Assembly (NCBI GenBank): GCA_949152475.1
Contig: OX424555.1
Span: 14,278,868-14,342,867, forward strand
Length of the DNA stretch: 64,000 nucleotides
Reading direction: 5' to 3'
DNA from: Terebella lapidaria
Lineage: Eukaryota > Annelida > Polychaeta > Terebellida > Terebellidae
Positions within the stretch are counted from its first letter, which is position 1. Each line of letters starts with the position of its first letter. Positions 48,401 through 58,479 of the stretch are shown piece after piece. Both the position numbers and the translations under genes were made by a program. The notes under the pieces were generated by a model. The model was not told the origin of the DNA. It saw only the letters and a list, made by a program, of their open reading frames with translations, and did no database searches.

Positions 48401-51400
48401 TGTAGTCTCAGTTGGAAGTTCAAGCTTGGTTGGGCTGGTTATGGCATTTGATTATCTGATTTTTTAAGATGACCGATTGAGTCGCCATCCTCAATGCTTT
48501 GATTTTCTTCATTTTCCAGCATGCAAATTCTTTCAACATGAATCCTACAAAATGGATGTTGGTTAACTTTGACTGCTCAACAATGTGGTGAGTGTTGAAC
48601 GAATTGTATGTGGAATAGGAACGTATTTATCGGGTGTTCGAATGCTGTGAACACTGGATTGTTACTTTGGTGCCGTGACCAGGGTTCGAGATAGAAAGTT
48701 ACTGACGAGAGCGCTGACTGTGGATCCTCTGTACCTCCAACATCACCACGCTGGTCAGTACCTCGTGGGATAACTAGAAGTTGGAAACATATTCCTTTAC
48801 TTCGATGTATGACATTAGATTCAATCTACTGGTAATGGTCGCACAACTTTTGAAGTAATGCTGCAAGTTTCATATTCATTTCCAGACAAAGCAGTTGATT
48901 TCAGGGTAAGTTACGATAATTTGGTTGAGGATAATCTATAAGTGAATACAATTCCGATTCAAACAAAGGGATTTGCCAATAAAATATATAGACGTTACAC
49001 ATGCATAATGAAACAATTATTGATGCATATCATTTCTAAAAACAGCACTGGGGAATTCCACTCAGTAGACGTTTCCGTTCACTAAAGCTATGGTTCGTCA
49101 TCAGAACTTACGGGGTGGAAGGATTACAGAAGTACATTAGAGAGGTATCTCTTCTGTAGCAGGAATATTTTTTCCAATCTGAGTATTTCAGTATAACTGA
49201 GTCAAATTAACATGATCATAATATATTTATCAGCACTGCCGTCTTGCCAAGAAACTGGAATCTTTGGTGAAGAAAGATCGAAGGTTCGAAGTGTTGGGTA
49301 AAGTCCACATGGGACTGATCTGTTTCCGGCTTAAAGTAAGTGAAGATTCTCAGATTTTCAGATTTTTGAAGATTCTACAACTCCCGCAGGAAAATTGGAG
49401 AAACTATTGAGAAATATTTTTGGCACGTCATTTCGACAGGGGCATAACTACAAGACTCAGATGTTGCTGCGGGCCATCAACATGTCAGGCAAACTGCACC
49501 TGGTCCCAGCGCTGATCAACGACGACTACGTCATCAGGTTCGCGATCTGTGCGCAGGACGCCTGCGAAGACGACATCATATTCGCGTGGAATGTTATCAC
49601 GGAGACGGCAAGTGACGTGATCGCGGCGTGCGACAACAACAAGGTAAAAATGTTTGCCCAACTGTGAATGGGGTTTGTGGGTGGAATTAAGGCAGGAATA
49701 GACTTGGGGAAGCCTCCGTTTAAAGTGAAGAAATGTCCTTGGACCTTACAGTGTGCATCTATCTCATTTATATTAATTGCGTAAAACAAACTATAGGCTA
49801 CGTGTATGTGTTCGCAAGATTTTGTTGCTTAGCAGTGTTTTCGTTAAAAACAATGTTACTCAGCTAGGGAATATTTCACCGAATTATATACTGTGTTAAC
49901 TGCAATCGTTTCAATCCTGAAAAATTGGGGCCTTTATTCAGGAAACTCAATTGGTTATTGAAGAATAAACGTTTGATATAGTGATACATTGGTGATTTCC
50001 AGCACTAGGGGGTTCAAGTATGAAGTATGCTGCTAGTACATGAGAGCGGGATGAGATATGACGTAGATAATTTATATTGTAACTACCCATATAACTCTAC
50101 CTTACAACAGCGTATCAATCAAAATATCATTGTATATATTAAGTATTGAAGTCAGGAACAATATTGCTTATTGGCTATACATGTATACTCGGTTTTTGAC
50201 GATATCTTTGCGATGCTAAATGGTATCGTTCTATAGCTTGACATACTTCATCTCGGAGACAAACGGCAATTTTCTACCAAATTTCAGACTTCTATCGCAA
50301 TAATTGAAGAAGTTGGCAATCTACCTCTATGTTAAATTTCACCCAAAAACGGGATCTCGAGAATCTGAGCTTATTCGAGGATTTGATCCTGTTTACATCC
50401 ACCAGGATTCGAAGTATTGTTGTAATTTTAGACCAGATGACAAATTGGGGTGTATTCTACACAAACATGTTGATTTTGAAAGATTGCACTACTACAAAAC
50501 TGAACAAATGCACGAAATTATGTGCGGACCCAGAAATCAAATGACAGGGCTAAATTTAACATTGGGGTAGATTGCCAACTTTTTCAATTTTCGTGATAGA
50601 AGTCTGAAATTCGGTAAATGATTGCCGTTTGACTCCCAGGTGATGTATGTCAAGTTTTAGAACGATAGCATTTAGTATCGCAAAAATACCAGCGAAAAAC
50701 TGTGTAAACGAGTTAGAAAAATCAGAGTATATGACATAGCATACATGAAGGCCAAAGTGATCGACATATTAAATGCATTAGGGTTTGTCCCCAACATACT
50801 AATTCATATTCAGGGACTGCATCCATGGGTATAGCCACAGCATTAACCGTTCTTCTCACAAGTACACTGTACATACTTTGTACATAAATAACACGGTGAT
50901 AGAGTTCATATTTTCAAAATAAATTTGCTAAAAGTTACACCTATTGTGTGTTGTTGTTATAGGGCCTATATTCACATATTTGACGCTGTAATCAGTTACA
51001 CAGGTATTTCTGCATAGATAAGTGCAAAATAATGAGTGTACATTCGTTAAGTGTGTGTTAAAATTGTTACAACTTTAGATGAGCACTTTCTGTATATATG
51101 CCACACATTTTAACAGAGATCTTAAGATAGGGTTCGCCCTGCTGATCAATGCTTATTCATTTTCAAATAAAAAATATGTTAGGTAGGAACCAAAGTATAG
51201 CAATAATAACTGTAGATGGCGACCAATATCACAAAATGGCATTGATAGCCTATTCGGCCATTTCTTCTAACTGTCTTAGACATTAGTACATGCATACCTG
51301 GATCGTGCCTGGCACTTCTGCAGCATGTGGTGAATTTGCCTGTTGCAGGAGAACGAAGCGTTGCGTGAGATCCAGAAGATCGAGTCCCTGGATCTGGGAC

Positions 51401-51705
51401 CGGACGAGATCCCACCCGAGGCCCTGGAGTCCGAGGACGAGCCGCCCGTGGACGAGGACGAGGTCTTCCTCTATGACGACAATATCCCGTCGATTCCTTC
51501 CATCCCCACGCTCTACGAGAAAAAGCTGGAAGGCACCAACCGCCGCCGCAACATGCTCCTGCGCATGATCTCCGACCCCAAATGCTACAACCCGCGAGTC
51601 CTCAAGTCCATGTGCCACGAGAAGCGACGTCGCAGCGATATCGCAGACGTCAAGCAGCAGAACAGCGAGGAAATCTACACCAATGGTACCGGTACCTCAG
51701 CCTAG
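36398..51705 (+). CDS. Tdc: Group II PLP amino-acid decarboxylase, most like tyrosine decarboxylase (15 coding exons)
   Basis: Exons: 36398-36598, 46150-46263, 46705-46756, 46883-46947, 47278-47412, 47741-47851, 47955-47987, 48212-48373, 48520-48587, 48683-48753, 48886-48905, 49046-49144, 49234-49335, 49440-49643, 51349-51705; 597 codons in one frame. Visible: N-terminal [20 protein letters not shown]-stacking His in AHSCVEKAG; Asp in [12 protein letters not shown] lysine in NPTKW (codon 48550-48552); flexible-loop Tyr in DPLYLQH; Ser in GIPLSRRF (codon 49064-49066). That Ser is Gly in DOPA decarboxylase and Ser in histidine and tyrosine decarboxylases. [12 protein letters not shown] and NFDCSTMW are closer to tyrosine than to histidine decarboxylase as I recall them. 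The last exon adds a ~118-residue acidic-then-basic tail with [18 protein letters not shown], as in invertebrate relatives. Likely product: cytosolic enzyme making tyramine. Histidine decarboxylase remains the main alternative. Confidence 0.88.
37304..37639. mobile_element. Nested small element with AGGGACGCAAC / GTTGTTGCGCCCT ends
   Basis: The ends are imperfect inverted repeats. TCAGCC flanks both sides (37298-37303 and 37640-37645), consistent with a target duplication; two flanking bases also nearly match. Contains long G and C runs and no coding sequence. A hAT-like origin is possible but unproven. Confidence 0.55.
37733..39036. mobile_element. Nested element with GGCGGATCCAG ends
   Basis: Left end TAGGCGGATCCAGCGGGG (about 37735) and right end CTGGATCCGCCTCTG (to 39036) are inverted repeats. 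TTAGA flanks both sides (37728-37732 and 39037-39041). Internal sequence has further GCGGATC/GCAGATCC motifs near 38051 and 38268 and a CTGTCTTCTGGGGCC segment near 38633 related to the 34.9-kb and 54.6-kb elements. It may itself be a composite. Confidence 0.5.
39777..39999 (-). repeat. Ngaro-like split repeat B, outer (3' terminal) copy
   Basis: 223 bp copy of 40393-40615. It abuts the left arm of the host CACTA-ended element at 39774/39775. Confidence 0.9.
40154..40392 (-). repeat. Ngaro-like split repeat A, 3' copy
   Basis: 239 bp, directly abutting repeat B at 40393. The junction is flanked by a short inverted pair, CCACCCTTGGTGT (40344-40356) and ACACCAAGGTGGG (40404-40416). Confidence 0.9.
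40393..40615 (-). repeat. Ngaro-like split repeat B, inner copy
   Basis: 223 bp, from TAAAAACAAACACACC to TTGAGTCCA; matches 39777-39999 at equal length, with one visible difference (ACTAGT versus ATAGT region). Confidence 0.9.
40649..41656 (-). CDS. Ngaro-like tyrosine recombinase
   Basis: 335 codons, intact. It replaces an integrase in this class of retroelement, inserting a circular DNA intermediate without target duplication. Visible: N-terminal core-binding part ([15 protein letters not shown]), box I Arg in [12 protein letters not shown], box [19 protein letters not shown] in place of the usual His/Trp block, and the nucleophile Tyr in SYKRYLDIS. All expected catalytic positions (R, H-x-x-R, W, Y) are present. 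Confidence 0.88.
   Translation of the reverse strand: MLFDHTDTAPNAMLQKLDSSIARYRSLALADSTKKSYQAHLRSYLDFCSQSGVPPFPVTRHNTCRYTAHLAERLAYTSLPKYLNILRLLHLEAGLPNPLEDNFVLSTLLKGIKREKGSKATQKLPITPQLLLRIRSTLHLLTPKEIVFWAVCTVAFFGLFRKSNLLPRSIGAAPLRCLTRDSLRITPRGYIVSVCWSKTIQFKERAVEVVLPYIPRHPLCPVTAVTELLRLSSSLPQDSPLFAFSTPGGINIMTQHQFSSKLQQALQSIGMDPTLYSGHSFRRGGASWAFAQGMPGELIQMMGDWRSDSYKRYLDISPLTKFQLVQPFVRVLPTS
41575..43337 (-). pseudogene. Ngaro-like reverse transcriptase-RNase H, one internal disruption
   Basis: The upstream frame 43337-42783 carries the fingers region ([20 protein letters not shown]). The downstream frame 42822-41575 (415 codons) carries [17 protein letters not shown], the catalytic YLDD (42589-42600), FLG in LTFLGVLL, then RNase H with [24 protein letters not shown] and VEADAVSR. 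The two are in different frames; between HPEGK and [12 protein letters not shown] near 42865 part of the expected linker is missing. That small deletion breaks an otherwise complete enzyme. The end overlaps the recombinase frame by 82 bases. Confidence 0.85.
43262..44422 (-). CDS. Ngaro-like ORF1 (gag-like) with CCCH zinc finger
   Basis: 386 codons, intact. The central part is unrecognised. The C-terminal part has a basic, Pro-rich stretch, then a CCCH zinc-finger motif (Cys-x7-Cys-x5-Cys-x3-His in [19 protein letters not shown]) and a further Cys/His-rich tail. Position first in the element and a nucleic-acid-binding finger suggest a Gag-like role. It overlaps the start of the downstream RT frame in a different phase. 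Confidence 0.75.
   Translation of the reverse strand: MNIGIAMSYLHSLQSEMDDVLNIARTVCPNVDWTSTMGPLQPMATQVGGPTQIHVSSPSTARVNQPVTPAVNLEFREWLREEGLTDNTIATLVSQGATSKVLLGGLLPEDITAMTLEPLAQRRAVQRLVCSTFDRPQAQIRDPTKDATGQDTTTAPPGSTAPVPSLHQLLGATASPAGERVDLNPLAYFLPKTAAKHLDITDYVRPCVPDSVEETVSDTGDIQVLLRSGPRKPKLEQVRPLQWTAAHLRIMRELLSRGELSTHTIMDYLAYTIKVCELGEAHQWPSVLQYDRSYRQLQACHGFRWGSDSPHLASVHLRLRAPETNRPAPTQAKKGADSRRKDSGHLAVCRQFNSGSCPRGDHCKYRHCCAVPGCDENHPQTAHPKN
44466..44704 (-). repeat. Ngaro-like split repeat A, 5' copy
   Basis: 239 bp, same length as 40154-40392; both run from CCAAAGCAAAGTTG to GTGAAATAAGTA on the + strand. Confidence 0.9.
50190..50702. mobile_element. Foldback (MITE-like) element in the last intron of the decarboxylase gene
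   Basis: The left arm (50190-50340) and right arm (50545-50702) are inverted repeats of about 150 bp, for example GCGATGCTAAATGGTATCGTT against AACGATAGCATTTAGTATCGC (shortened here by one base each side). No coding sequence. Related copies: 37158-39390 and a fragment near 23240-23335. Lies between exons 49440-49643 and 51349-51705. Confidence 0.75.
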
Positions 51706-52256
51706 GCTGGTCTATAGCGCTATAGGGAGATGCTAGACATACTAGTCAATGAATTACTAATAACTCTTGTATGTAGGCCTAGACACCGGTTTCCTCGTAT
51801 ACAACTGGAAGCAAAAATTGGAGAGTTATTTCATGTTAACCTAATTTGTGTACATTCCTGGTGGTATGCAATATGAAAAAAGGCATTATAATGGATGCTA
51901 CGTAAGTGTAAATATTAACAGCAACCATTATTAGTAGCTATAATGTATGTATATATTTGTGACAATTTGGTTGGGGTTTAGACTGCAAAACAAGCGACAA
52001 TTTTGTGATATTCACAATCAGGTCACACGCCTATCCTTAGAGGTACACAATAGTCCAACATTCTCTGTACAAAGATTGAAAATATATTGTAATTTACATT
52101 TGAATTTGTGATGACGTATAATGTATATTATATTATTCACTATAATATTAGGAAATGTGTATACATGTATGTACGTACACCATATATCTACTATTAGATA
52201 TGTTGTTGAATATTGTAATGCATTGGAATAATACCGGTTTCAGATGTTGAAATAAA
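51706..52256 (+). other. Decarboxylase 3' UTR with poly(A) signal
   Basis: Non-coding AT-rich sequence after the TAG at 51703-51705. A canonical AATAAA is at 52251-52256, giving a UTR of about 0.57 kb. Confidence 0.6.
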
Positions 52257-53990
52257 CAAAATCCGGCACATTGTGTTTGTCTGCTTGTACATGTAACAAC
52301 ATCTGACTCAAATCGTGTACATCGAGGCAGCTAATTGACTACGAGGAGACAGTTATGAACGTTTCCATGTCGATGGCGAATACTGGGCCTTGTCCCTGTG
52401 GATGCACTTCAGAGTAAATTGCATTCCGTGGTTGGCGTCTATACTGAATATTCTTATCCGACGGACAGTATACGTATACCGAGTTGGGATCAGTTTAGGA
52501 ATGAATTTATTTTACGCTATTTGGTCGACCCTATGATTCATGATGACGATAGAATTAACGCAAGAGGCTCAATCGGTTACCGGACAGATTTTTACCAAGA
52601 GGGTCTTATCAAAGACAGTCTTTGGTCATATGAGGGCACGTTCATCGTCTTCAAGAGTTCTTACATATTTGAGATTACATAATGAACGTATAAAGTACTA
52701 CATACTGACGTACAATGGTTCAGTTATAGGTTTTGGACAAAACTGAACTCTCACTCTGAGCAATTTCACGATTACCAGAAAAAAATTCGACTGATGAATT
52801 CCTGTGTATTTATTACACGGGGTGGATTTCTACTTGATAAAGCTCACGGTTACTAAACAGCCCATGATTTCGTGACACAATCTTGATCTTCATTTTGAAG
52901 CATTTACTTTTCTATTTCTGAATTGCACATATGTTCAGGTAGTACATTGAACTTTGAGCAATCCAAGTCATTTGACGTCAACCTCAAGGTCAGCAAAATG
53001 TGTACCACAATAGATTTCCTATAGGCGCGATCTCTATAAACATACTCGGGTCCAAGTCCACACCATATCTTCGAACAATTTGACCAATCGAGTTGTGTAA
53101 AAATACATGGGTCCAGAACTAAATGCTATGTTGGGATGGTTCCATCAAGACAATTGACAATCCATCCCATTCTTTTTATTCAGTGGTTCCACAATGGCTG
53201 TCTTCACTGATTTGGGAACTTGGCCTTGGCTTAATGATAAATTGACAATTCTATTGACAGGAGGTGAAAATGTCCAGACACTGTTTCAACACTGACGGAT
53301 TTTTAGAAGTAAGACGGTCCTTAGAAGGTCGCTGAGCAGTGTCCACACTGGCATAGTCCTGTGCAGACTCCGACCAGCCCATGTCGAGTCCGACCAGCCC
53401 GACTAGCCCATGTCGAGTCCTACCAGCCCGACTAGCCCATGTCGAGTCCTACCAGCCCATGTCAAGTCAGAGGGTTGATCCACAGTGGAGCAGACAACTC
53501 GACCAGCCTCAGATGGATCGTTGGTAGTGTGGTCAGTAATGATCGGCTCTGACTGCTGACCACTCTGTGTTCTACGGCTGGAGCGGGTAGCCACCGACGG
53601 ACGCATGGTATCATGGCCTCTGTGAGGATCCACTAGCTGATCACGATCTGGTAAGCAAGCACAGATTGTATTTCCAGAGAATCGACTCGAGAGGAAGGAG
53701 CATCGACAGAACGACGATCCACGGATCAATTCCATTTCTTTCCCCGGTCAATCTTGTGCTTGTCGATAGCTCCAAACTTGTCTTCAGACCAGCCCTCACA
53801 CACACACGACAACGTACGCTGTAACAGCAGACGTACGTACCGGACGTACGTACCGACAAGCCGAACAACAATCGTGTGAATCCACTTCTACCACAGGCAG
53901 GAGATTGAGATATAATGACTTCTACAGGCACCAAGAAATGTCCACATTTGAGGCACTTCCTTGTGGGCTTTTCCATCTTGAAAACGGAAA
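52257..53990. other. Intergenic, with a short minisatellite
   Basis: 53366-53470 repeats the words CGACCAGCCCATGTCGAGTC / CTACCAGCCCGACTAGCCC four to five times. Two ACGTACGTACCGG units stand at 53831-53856. A 95-codon frame at 52398-52682 has no supporting domain or splice context. Nothing else recognised. Confidence 0.55.
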
Positions 53991-53996
53991 AAAAAT

Positions 53997-56900
53997 TAGC
54001 CCAAAGGCTAAGATAGGTTACCGGACAATTTTGGCTTTAAGCGTTGCAAGTGATATGACTTTGAGATTTACCAATCAAGGTAATCTTCACTGGCGGATTT
54101 AGAGGGGGGTGCACCCGGCGCGCACCCCCCCCCCCCACCCCCTATTGGGCCGTGAAAAAAAGAGAAAAAGAGAAAAAAAGAAAAGAGAGAGAGCAAGAAG
54201 CTATAGGAAATGTGGGTATGCACCTACATGTAACGAAATATGAGTGTAATTTTCCTCGTTCGATATGTTTGACTGGGGGAGGGGGGGGGGGGGACAGGAG
54301 AGGGGGGGGGGGGGGTAGAGCCCCACAATATGTTTTCAACAAAAAAATCCTTGACTCAGAAATATGTTAAGGTGCATTACAGCGTTACATAGGCCTAACA
54401 TCCATTGGTCAATAATTATGCAATTGAGTGTCATTAATCATGAGTTCTTTAAGTTATATACCATATATCATGTAAAGTGACAATGAGTAATTTCGTGATA
54501 AATAAATTTGAATACATGTTCCAGCAATATTTACATGCATGTGTGGAATGAAAAATACTCAATCAGAGCCAGAGAGAGCTCAGAATCAACCACAGAACAT
54601 GAAAAAAGCTCTGGCTTCTAGGGCACTTGAGCGGGCCCCAGACCACGCCGTGTAAGCTACCACCTATTCACCTCACTTCGCTCGGTTGCTTGACTCCTCT
54701 AACCAGCTTGCCACCCCGACCCATCCAATAATAAATCTAGTTCGACACACTTCACTTCATACTGTCATTGAATATACACAGCGGATATTTTTATTTTATA
54801 CATTTGTTTATTTCAGACAGAGTTCTGTATAACTCTGGATATAACTCTGGATGTAGGCATAACTTTGAAGATAATTATATCTCATCTTTATTATTAAACG
54901 ATTGACCATCGTCATGTCTGGTGCATAAGAACCTGAGAACAGCCTTAGAATGGTAGGACTATGAGACCTTCCTTATTTTGAAAATCTATCCTTCATTTAC
55001 CATTTACAACAGAACTAAGCAGACTTCTAAAGTAAAATTCTTATCGATTTCACGAGGTACAGTTGTAAAATACACCTTAGAAACAATCTGGGAGACACTA
55101 AATTCCAAAGATTTCTCAGGGGGTGCCCCCCGAACCCCCCCCCCCCCCCAGACCACATAAGGCCTCGCTCGCTACGCTCGCTCACACTAATTCAAGATTA
55201 TGTACATTTAAGAAGAGCACCCCCCCCCCCTATTCAAAAATCCTGGATCCGCCCCTAATCCTTATGAACTGGAATATCACCATTAGGTATGCTGCATATG
55301 ACTTCATATATGTTCATAATACAAACATATAAGCTCCATCAACAAGTATTTTGTCTGTAGAGGCCAATTTACACATGTCAGGTCAGGCAAGGTTGTGAGA
55401 TTTGGATCTCAAGGTCATACATAAGGTCAAATTCAAGGTCTCCAAGAGATGTGCTATATATACATGACTTCTTGTAAGCTGCTACACAATCCTAACCTGT
55501 ATGTGCAAGTGTTTAAGCCTTGGTGGCTAATTTACACATTTCACATCGGACATTTAGTACTCAAGGTCATCTGAGGTCAAGGTCATCACCAGTTGTTCCA
55601 TATATGACTTCCTATATGCTCATGCAAACTTAAGCTCTATCTACAAGCATTTCATATGTAGAGGCAAATCTGTGCATTTTTTTTTTTACCCCAAAATGGC
55701 TGTTTTGACCTTTCAAGGTCATCAAAGGTCATATTCAAGGTCACCATACAAATCGCCATATGTGACTTCCCATTTGAAAGTGCCAATTCCTAAGCTCTAT
55801 CTTCAAGCATTGTATGAGTACAGTCCTGTTAGGTCCCATTATGAAGGAAAAAATGTGCCGAAAATTTTCTAAAGGGTGAAAATTTTTTTTGCCTAGAGAT
55901 GGCCCAAAATGGATAGTAATGCGATTTGAGGCAAAAAAAAATTTTCCGCCGACCCGTCAAAAATTCAAAATGGCCGCGACATGGAGACCGGCGATTCAAG
56001 GGCAATAAAATTTATACACATCATAAACTTGAGGTACATAAGGGGAATCTTTTGAAACAAAAATCTCAAAACTGATTAGACAGTTTTTGAGAAAAGACAG
56101 ACAAGGGCAACAAAACTTATACACATCATAAAGGTACATAAGGGGAATCTTTTGAAACAAAAATCTCAACACTTATCAGACAGTTTTCAAGATAAGACAG
56201 ACAAGGTGCAAATTTGGGCATTTTTCGACCCAAAAATGGCTGTTTTGACCTTTCAAGGTCATCCAAGGTCAAATTCAAGGTTACCACACAAGTCGCCATA
56301 CATGACTTCCCATTTGAAAGTGCCAATTTCTAAGCTCTATCTTCAGGCGTTCTAGGAGTACAGTCCTGACAGCTCCCATTATGAAGGAAAAAAGTGCCGA
56401 AAATTTCCAAGTCCAAATTTTTTTTCAATGGGTGAAATTTTTTTTTGTCTAGAAATGGCCCAAAATAGATAGTAATGCGATTTGGTCGACCCGACGAAAA
56501 TTCAAAATGGCCGCCATACGCAGACCGGTGATTCAAAGGGCAACCAAACTTATACACATCACAGAGGTACATAACGAGAATCTTTTGAAACAAAAATAAC
56601 AAATCTGATCAGACAGTTTTTGAGAAAATGGCCGGCAAAGTTTAAAATTGACCATTTTTCGACGAAAACGGCCGCCATTTTGAAAAAAAATAAAGTAACT
56701 TCTTCTCAAATTATTTTAAGGTATCTTTTCCCAAATTTTCAGAAGGATTGGACCGTTAACTTTAAAGATAAAAATGTGGACGGACGACGACGACGACGAC
56801 GGACGGACGACGGACGCAACGCCACGGCAATAGGTTATCGGACCATAGGTCGACCCGTCGAAAATTGGAGCCAGATAGTATAGGTTATCGGACCATAAAA

Positions 56901-57480
56901 TGCTGTCCTATATGCTCAAAACAAATTCTTGAGCACTATCTACAAAAGAATTTTCTGTAGAGGCCAATTAGTAGTAAAACAAATCTCGAGGTCAAGCTCA
57001 ATGTCACTGAAAGATCTACCATATATGACCTCCTATATGCTCATGAAACAAACCTGAAGTGTATTTACATGTTCTGTCCAATATGTGTCTTTCGGCCAAG
57101 TTTGGGTCCACATTTTAGGCAGTCTACATTTTAGTCCAATGTGCACCATCTTCATACATGACAGACGGGCGATTCAATGGCAATGAAACTTTTACATGTC
57201 AGAAAGGTACATAAGGTCAATCTTTTGAAACAAAAATCTCAAAACTGATCATACAGTTCTCGAGACAATGGTCGCCAGAGATCAAACTGAACGATTTTTG
57301 ACGAAAAACGGCTGGCATTTTGAGAAAAGTTCAAAGATAAAAAGATGATAAAAAATACTTTCTTCTTGAATTAGCTTAAGGTATCTTTTCCCAAATTTTA
57401 ATAAAGATTTGACTGTAATCATTAAAAATAAAAATGTGGACGGACGTTGTCGACGGACGGAAGGACGACCTATGACATTT
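53997..57480 (+). mobile_element. Composite of hairpin-ended family copies, interrupted by a hAT-like element
   Basis: Begins TTAGCCCAAAGGCTAA then AGGTTACCGGAC (about 53997-54028), the family start. A 1.17-kb insertion (54088-55255) follows. The interior resumes with AAGGTCA-rich blocks (55260-55660), then two copies of a module with AAAATGGCTGTTTTGACC, GAAGGAAAAAA.TGCCGAAAA and AAAATGGCCGC (about 55690-55990 and 56220-56530). A GGACGACGACGACGACGAC tract (56775 on) and the family end GGTTATCGGACCATAGG follow at about 56833-56852, with a partial repeat to 56898. A second, incomplete 3' module ends near 57480. No coding sequence. Confidence 0.65.
54088..55255. mobile_element. hAT-like non-autonomous element with probable 8-bp target duplication
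   Basis: Left end CACTGGCGGATTTAGAGG (54088) and right end CCTGGATCCGCCCC (to 55255) share the inverted core GGCGGATYYAG. Flanks are TAATCTT (54081-54087) and TAATCCTT (55256-55263), an 8-bp duplication with one base lost. The uninterrupted form of the host sequence is seen at about 60085-60110. Contains long C and G runs and no transposase. Collinear with 34737-35730. Confidence 0.65.
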
Positions 57481-58110
57481 CGCACCAAAATGGTCAAAGT
57501 CAAGGTCAAAAGTCATCCCTAATACCCTTTAGACATGTTTGTCTAGGGTGCAAGCCAGAAAATAACGTCTGTTTCGCTCTACGATGCACCGCTTCCGAGA
57601 TATCGACAAAAACGAAAAATGCTGACTCAACGAAAAAGAATCAGGGTTAAGGTTTATAAAAACAAAACAAAAATGATGTCAAGGTCAAAGTTCACCACAA
57701 ATATCCTTTAGACATGTGTTTCAAGGGCGATGAGTCCGAAAATAACATCCAATTCCCTCTACGACACCATGCCCAGGGTATGCAGTACTCGTTTGACGGA
57801 TTGATCCCAAAAACAATAGGGTTCTGCCATGGTGATACATGAAACTCCACGTATTTTGCTCCCAATGCCCGAGGACTTTCTGAGTTTTCGCGTGGAGACA
57901 AAGTCCAAAAATCCACATCGATTTCATCCTAACGGACATCGAATCCGACTCAAAAATATACAGCATATTTATATAATATGTCTGAGCAGTTTCAAGACGA
58001 TCTGTAAAGATATTTTCGAACTATCACGCGGATTCGAAACAAACTGCAGAAGAAATTCTGCTAAAGCCATGTCGGAAGGGGAATCTCAGGCGTGATTTTG
58101 AAAAAAAAAA
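57480..58110 (-). repeat. Reverse-oriented copy of the perlecan-intron repeat family
   Basis: 57500-57620 is the reverse complement of one ~147-bp unit from 2060-2740 (for example CGCTCTACGATGCACC, GAGATATCGAC). 57750-57930 is the reverse complement of 1860-2050 (GATTGATCCCAAAA, GGGTTCT, CATCCTAACGGAC). Order is also inverted, so it is one rearranged copy of the same element. Confidence 0.75.
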
Positions 58111-58479
58111 TCTGAACAGATTCTGAGAAAATGGCAGCCAAAATCCAAAATGGACGTTTTTCGACAAAGGCTGTTTTGGCCACTCAAGGTCATTGAAGGT
58201 GCCATCGGTGACTGGCTGGATGACTGGGGTAGTACTTAACCCTGTTAATGAGGCTAAAGTAATAGAGCTTAGGTTTGTATTATGAGCTTGTAAGAAGTCA
58301 TAGATGTTGGATCTTTCGTTGACCTCGGATGACCTTGAACTCTATAATTACAATAGCTATTCTATCCCGTGGCCCTGAAAATAAGGTCACGGTCAAAGTC
58401 ACGAGAATACTCGACATACATGATTTCCTATACGTTCACAATTGAATACTAAGCTGTAAATTCAATAATAAGAGAGATA

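Noticed and set aside
52398-52682. 95-codon frame downstream of the decarboxylase gene
   Set aside because: Reads like protein in places but shows no family motif, splice sites or partner exons, and contains GGTTACCGGACAG, a word of the hairpin-ended repeats.
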